Source: Sphingomonadales bacterium
GTDB taxonomy: Bacteria; Pseudomonadota; Alphaproteobacteria; Sphingomonadales; Sphingomonadaceae
Assembly: GCA_025360285.1 (NCBI GenBank)
Contig: JANYCM010000043.1
Location: 1 to 7,478, forward strand
Reading direction: 5' to 3'
DNA length: 7,478 nucleotides
The notes below the pieces were generated by a model that was not told where the DNA came from, did not search any database, and worked only from the letters and a program-made list of their open reading frames with translations. Both the position numbers and the translations under genes were made by a program. Positions 6,338 through 7,478 of the stretch are shown piece by piece. Within the stretch, counting starts at the first letter, position 1. Each line of letters opens with the position of its first letter.

Positions 6338-6376
6338 AGCCCCGGCTTTGCCGGGGCTTTTTGTTTGCTTTTTTCT
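6338..6376 (+). terminator. Intrinsic terminator of rplM-rpsI
   Basis: A perfect nine-pair stem, AGCCCCGGC (6338-6346) with GCCGGGGCT (6350-6358) around a TTT loop, runs directly into TTTTGTTTGCTTTTTT. This is a classic rho-independent terminator for plus-strand transcription, 115 bases after the rpsI stop. Confidence 0.93.
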
Positions 6377-6427
6377 GTCGATCACATTTCGGAATGGCCG
6401 AAGAATATGGCCTATGATTAGGATCCG

Positions 6428-7414
6428 CTACCAGAAGCGCTGATTCAGCAAGGATGCTGGCAAGGCCGCCGAAAACCGCGCTTTCTGGCCATCCCATTCA
6501 GCTTCAAGCCACCTAATTGACATACCGACGCAAAAGCCGTCACGATTGAGCAATGGACCCCCGCTATTCCCCGGCGACACAAGATTTGAAATTAGCAACA
6601 CGTCACTTCCCTCGACGAAGAGCTTCGCGCTCCCATTTATTTCGCCGCGATGGCCGATGACACCCGCTTCTCCTGTCGGTATTTTTGGATATCCGAGTGT
6701 ATACACTTCGTCGAAGATTTCCGGCATGTCTCCAAAACGGAATGCAGGTTCAATATCCGGCAAGCCATTGACTGGGATGAGGGCTATGTCCTCTCTCGGA
6801 TGGCAAACCGGTTCTCCGAAATCAATCCTCTGTCCTTCGGCTGTGGCTATGGATTGAATACTGATACCAAGTGCGGGATCGACATTGTGCTTACAGGTAA
6901 ACAGGTGAGGCGCTTGGCCTTCGCAAGGCACGGCAAAAAAGCCTGTACCTCTTGCAACATCGCCGGCCTCGGTCAGCACATCAATTGCCAAGATTGAATT
7001 GCTGTAGCGATCAACCAAGGCCGATGCCGGGAAAAATATGTTGGGCAATGTCCTCGCACGCAAATGGTCTAACAAGAGCGGCAACACTAAAACATGATCC
7101 GCCAACGCATTTGGCATATGCCCAATATGACGTATGACGATTTCACGTTCCAAAAGCCTGCGCCAGATAAAATTTATCGGTTCCATGCGATAAGGCTCTC
7201 CGCCGCAAATCATCGCCTGGAGAAGTTCTTGCGAAAAGAAATTCAACTTGATCAAGTCCAGCTTATTCTCCGCGTATTGCGCATTTGTGAATTTCAGCCC
7301 CGCAGCGACCACGGCTTGAAACGCTTCCGCATCTCGGTAGAGCAGTTTGAAGCGATCTTCGACTAAAGCGAATTGTGCCTTGAAGTGGGGCTGCAAATGA
7401 AGATTCAGACGCAT
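6428..7414 (-). CDS. Trypsin-like serine protease with unrecognised N-terminal region
   Basis: The 328-residue product has a C-terminal trypsin-like (chymotrypsin-fold, Trypsin_2-type) peptidase domain from about residue 130 to the end. The triad is visible in order: His176 in LFTCKHNVD (171-179), Asp209 in PREDIALIP (206-214) and Ser284 in SPGNSGGPLL (280-289). GTGFF (156-160) and TLGYP (239-243) are further domain landmarks. Residues 1-125 match nothing I know; they look helical and mixed polar/hydrophobic. There is no signal peptide or clear membrane segment, so the enzyme is probably cytoplasmic, unlike DegP-type proteases, and no PDZ domain is present. Codon use is more AT-rich than in dxs, ctaA or the ribosomal genes, suggesting acquisition. 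The gene is convergent with rpsI and starts nine bases after the stop of an upstream minus-strand frame. Its Shine-Dalgarno is weak, so coupling to that frame is likely. The substrate is unknown. Confidence 0.85.
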   Translation of the reverse strand: MRLNLHLQPHFKAQFALVEDRFKLLYRDAEAFQAVVAAGLKFTNAQYAENKLDLIKLNFFSQELLQAMICGGEPYRMEPINFIWRRLLEREIVIRHIGHMPNALADHVLVLPLLLDHLRARTLPNIFFPASALVDRYSNSILAIDVLTEAGDVARGTGFFAVPCEGQAPHLFTCKHNVDPALGISIQSIATAEGQRIDFGEPVCHPREDIALIPVNGLPDIEPAFRFGDMPEIFDEVYTLGYPKIPTGEAGVIGHRGEINGSAKLFVEGSDVLLISNLVSPGNSGGPLLNRDGFCVGMSIRWLEAEWDGQKARFSAALPASLLNQRFW

Positions 7415-7423
7415 TGAAATGCA

Positions 7424-7477
7424 TTAGCCGATCCAATCACGAATGTCCGGCTGATGCAGATGATGCGCATCGACTCC
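7424..7477 (-). CDS. C-terminal end of an unknown protein upstream of the protease
   Basis: A minus-strand frame enters from the right edge and ends at TAA (7424-7426), giving the last 17 residues GVDAHHLHQPDIRDWIG. The peptide looks like real coding sequence, with a Trp-containing, well-mixed composition and mostly G/C third positions. Its stop lies nine bases before the protease ATG, typical of an operon. A second frame (stop inside the protease start region) is also open here, so the choice is not certain. The family cannot be told from so few residues. Confidence 0.45.
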   Translation of the reverse strand, partial: GVDAHHLHQPDIRDWIG

Positions 7478-7478
7478 A

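Noticed and set aside
6158..6443. Small plus-strand frames covering the rpsI end and the terminator region
   Set aside because: They run across three hairpins and the intrinsic terminator, and show no homology or Shine-Dalgarno.
1..7478. Search by eye for tRNA, rRNA, CRISPR array, insertion sequence ends or attachment sites
   Set aside because: No cloverleaf, no regularly spaced repeats, no transposase and no flanking direct repeats were seen.

Overview
The window looks like chromosomal DNA of a high-GC alphaproteobacterium, most likely a sphingomonad (Sphingomonadales). The evidence is the sequence style of DXS, of the CtaA-type heme A synthase and of ribosomal protein S9, which carries a long N-terminal extension, together with the gene orders ctaA-rplM-rpsI and zur-like/merC-like. 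Most of the window is ordinary housekeeping DNA. Both edges are visibly more AT-rich in codon choice and look more accessory.

Left half, minus strand (read right to left): a small four-helix MerC-domain membrane protein (3034-2672), a Zur-like Fur-family zinc-responsive repressor (2624-2127), and dxs for 1-deoxy-D-xylulose-5-phosphate synthase (2054-123), the entry enzyme of the MEP isoprenoid pathway. The gaps are short (47 and 72 bases), so co-transcription is possible. Just after the dxs stop, a well-spaced Shine-Dalgarno and a GTG open a further minus-strand frame that runs off the left edge.

Middle, plus strand: starting divergently from merC are a LigB-type extradiol dioxygenase family protein (3179-3973), the heme A synthase ctaA (4028-5077), then the ribosomal pair rplM-rpsI (5192-6222), whose stop and start overlap as TAATG. 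The rplM leader holds a candidate promoter followed by a terminator-shaped hairpin with a T-run. It either ends ctaA transcription or acts as an attenuator. After rpsI come a very long perfect-type hairpin, a smaller hairpin and a textbook intrinsic terminator.

Right end, minus strand, convergent with rpsI: a cytoplasmic trypsin-like serine protease (7414-6428) with an intact His-Asp-Ser triad and an unrecognised N-terminal region of about 125 residues. It is preceded 9 bases upstream by the tail of another minus-strand frame, so it seems to be the last gene of an operon that extends beyond the window. This is the part most likely to belong to something less described. No tRNA, rRNA, CRISPR array, insertion sequence or complete multi-gene novel system is visible.
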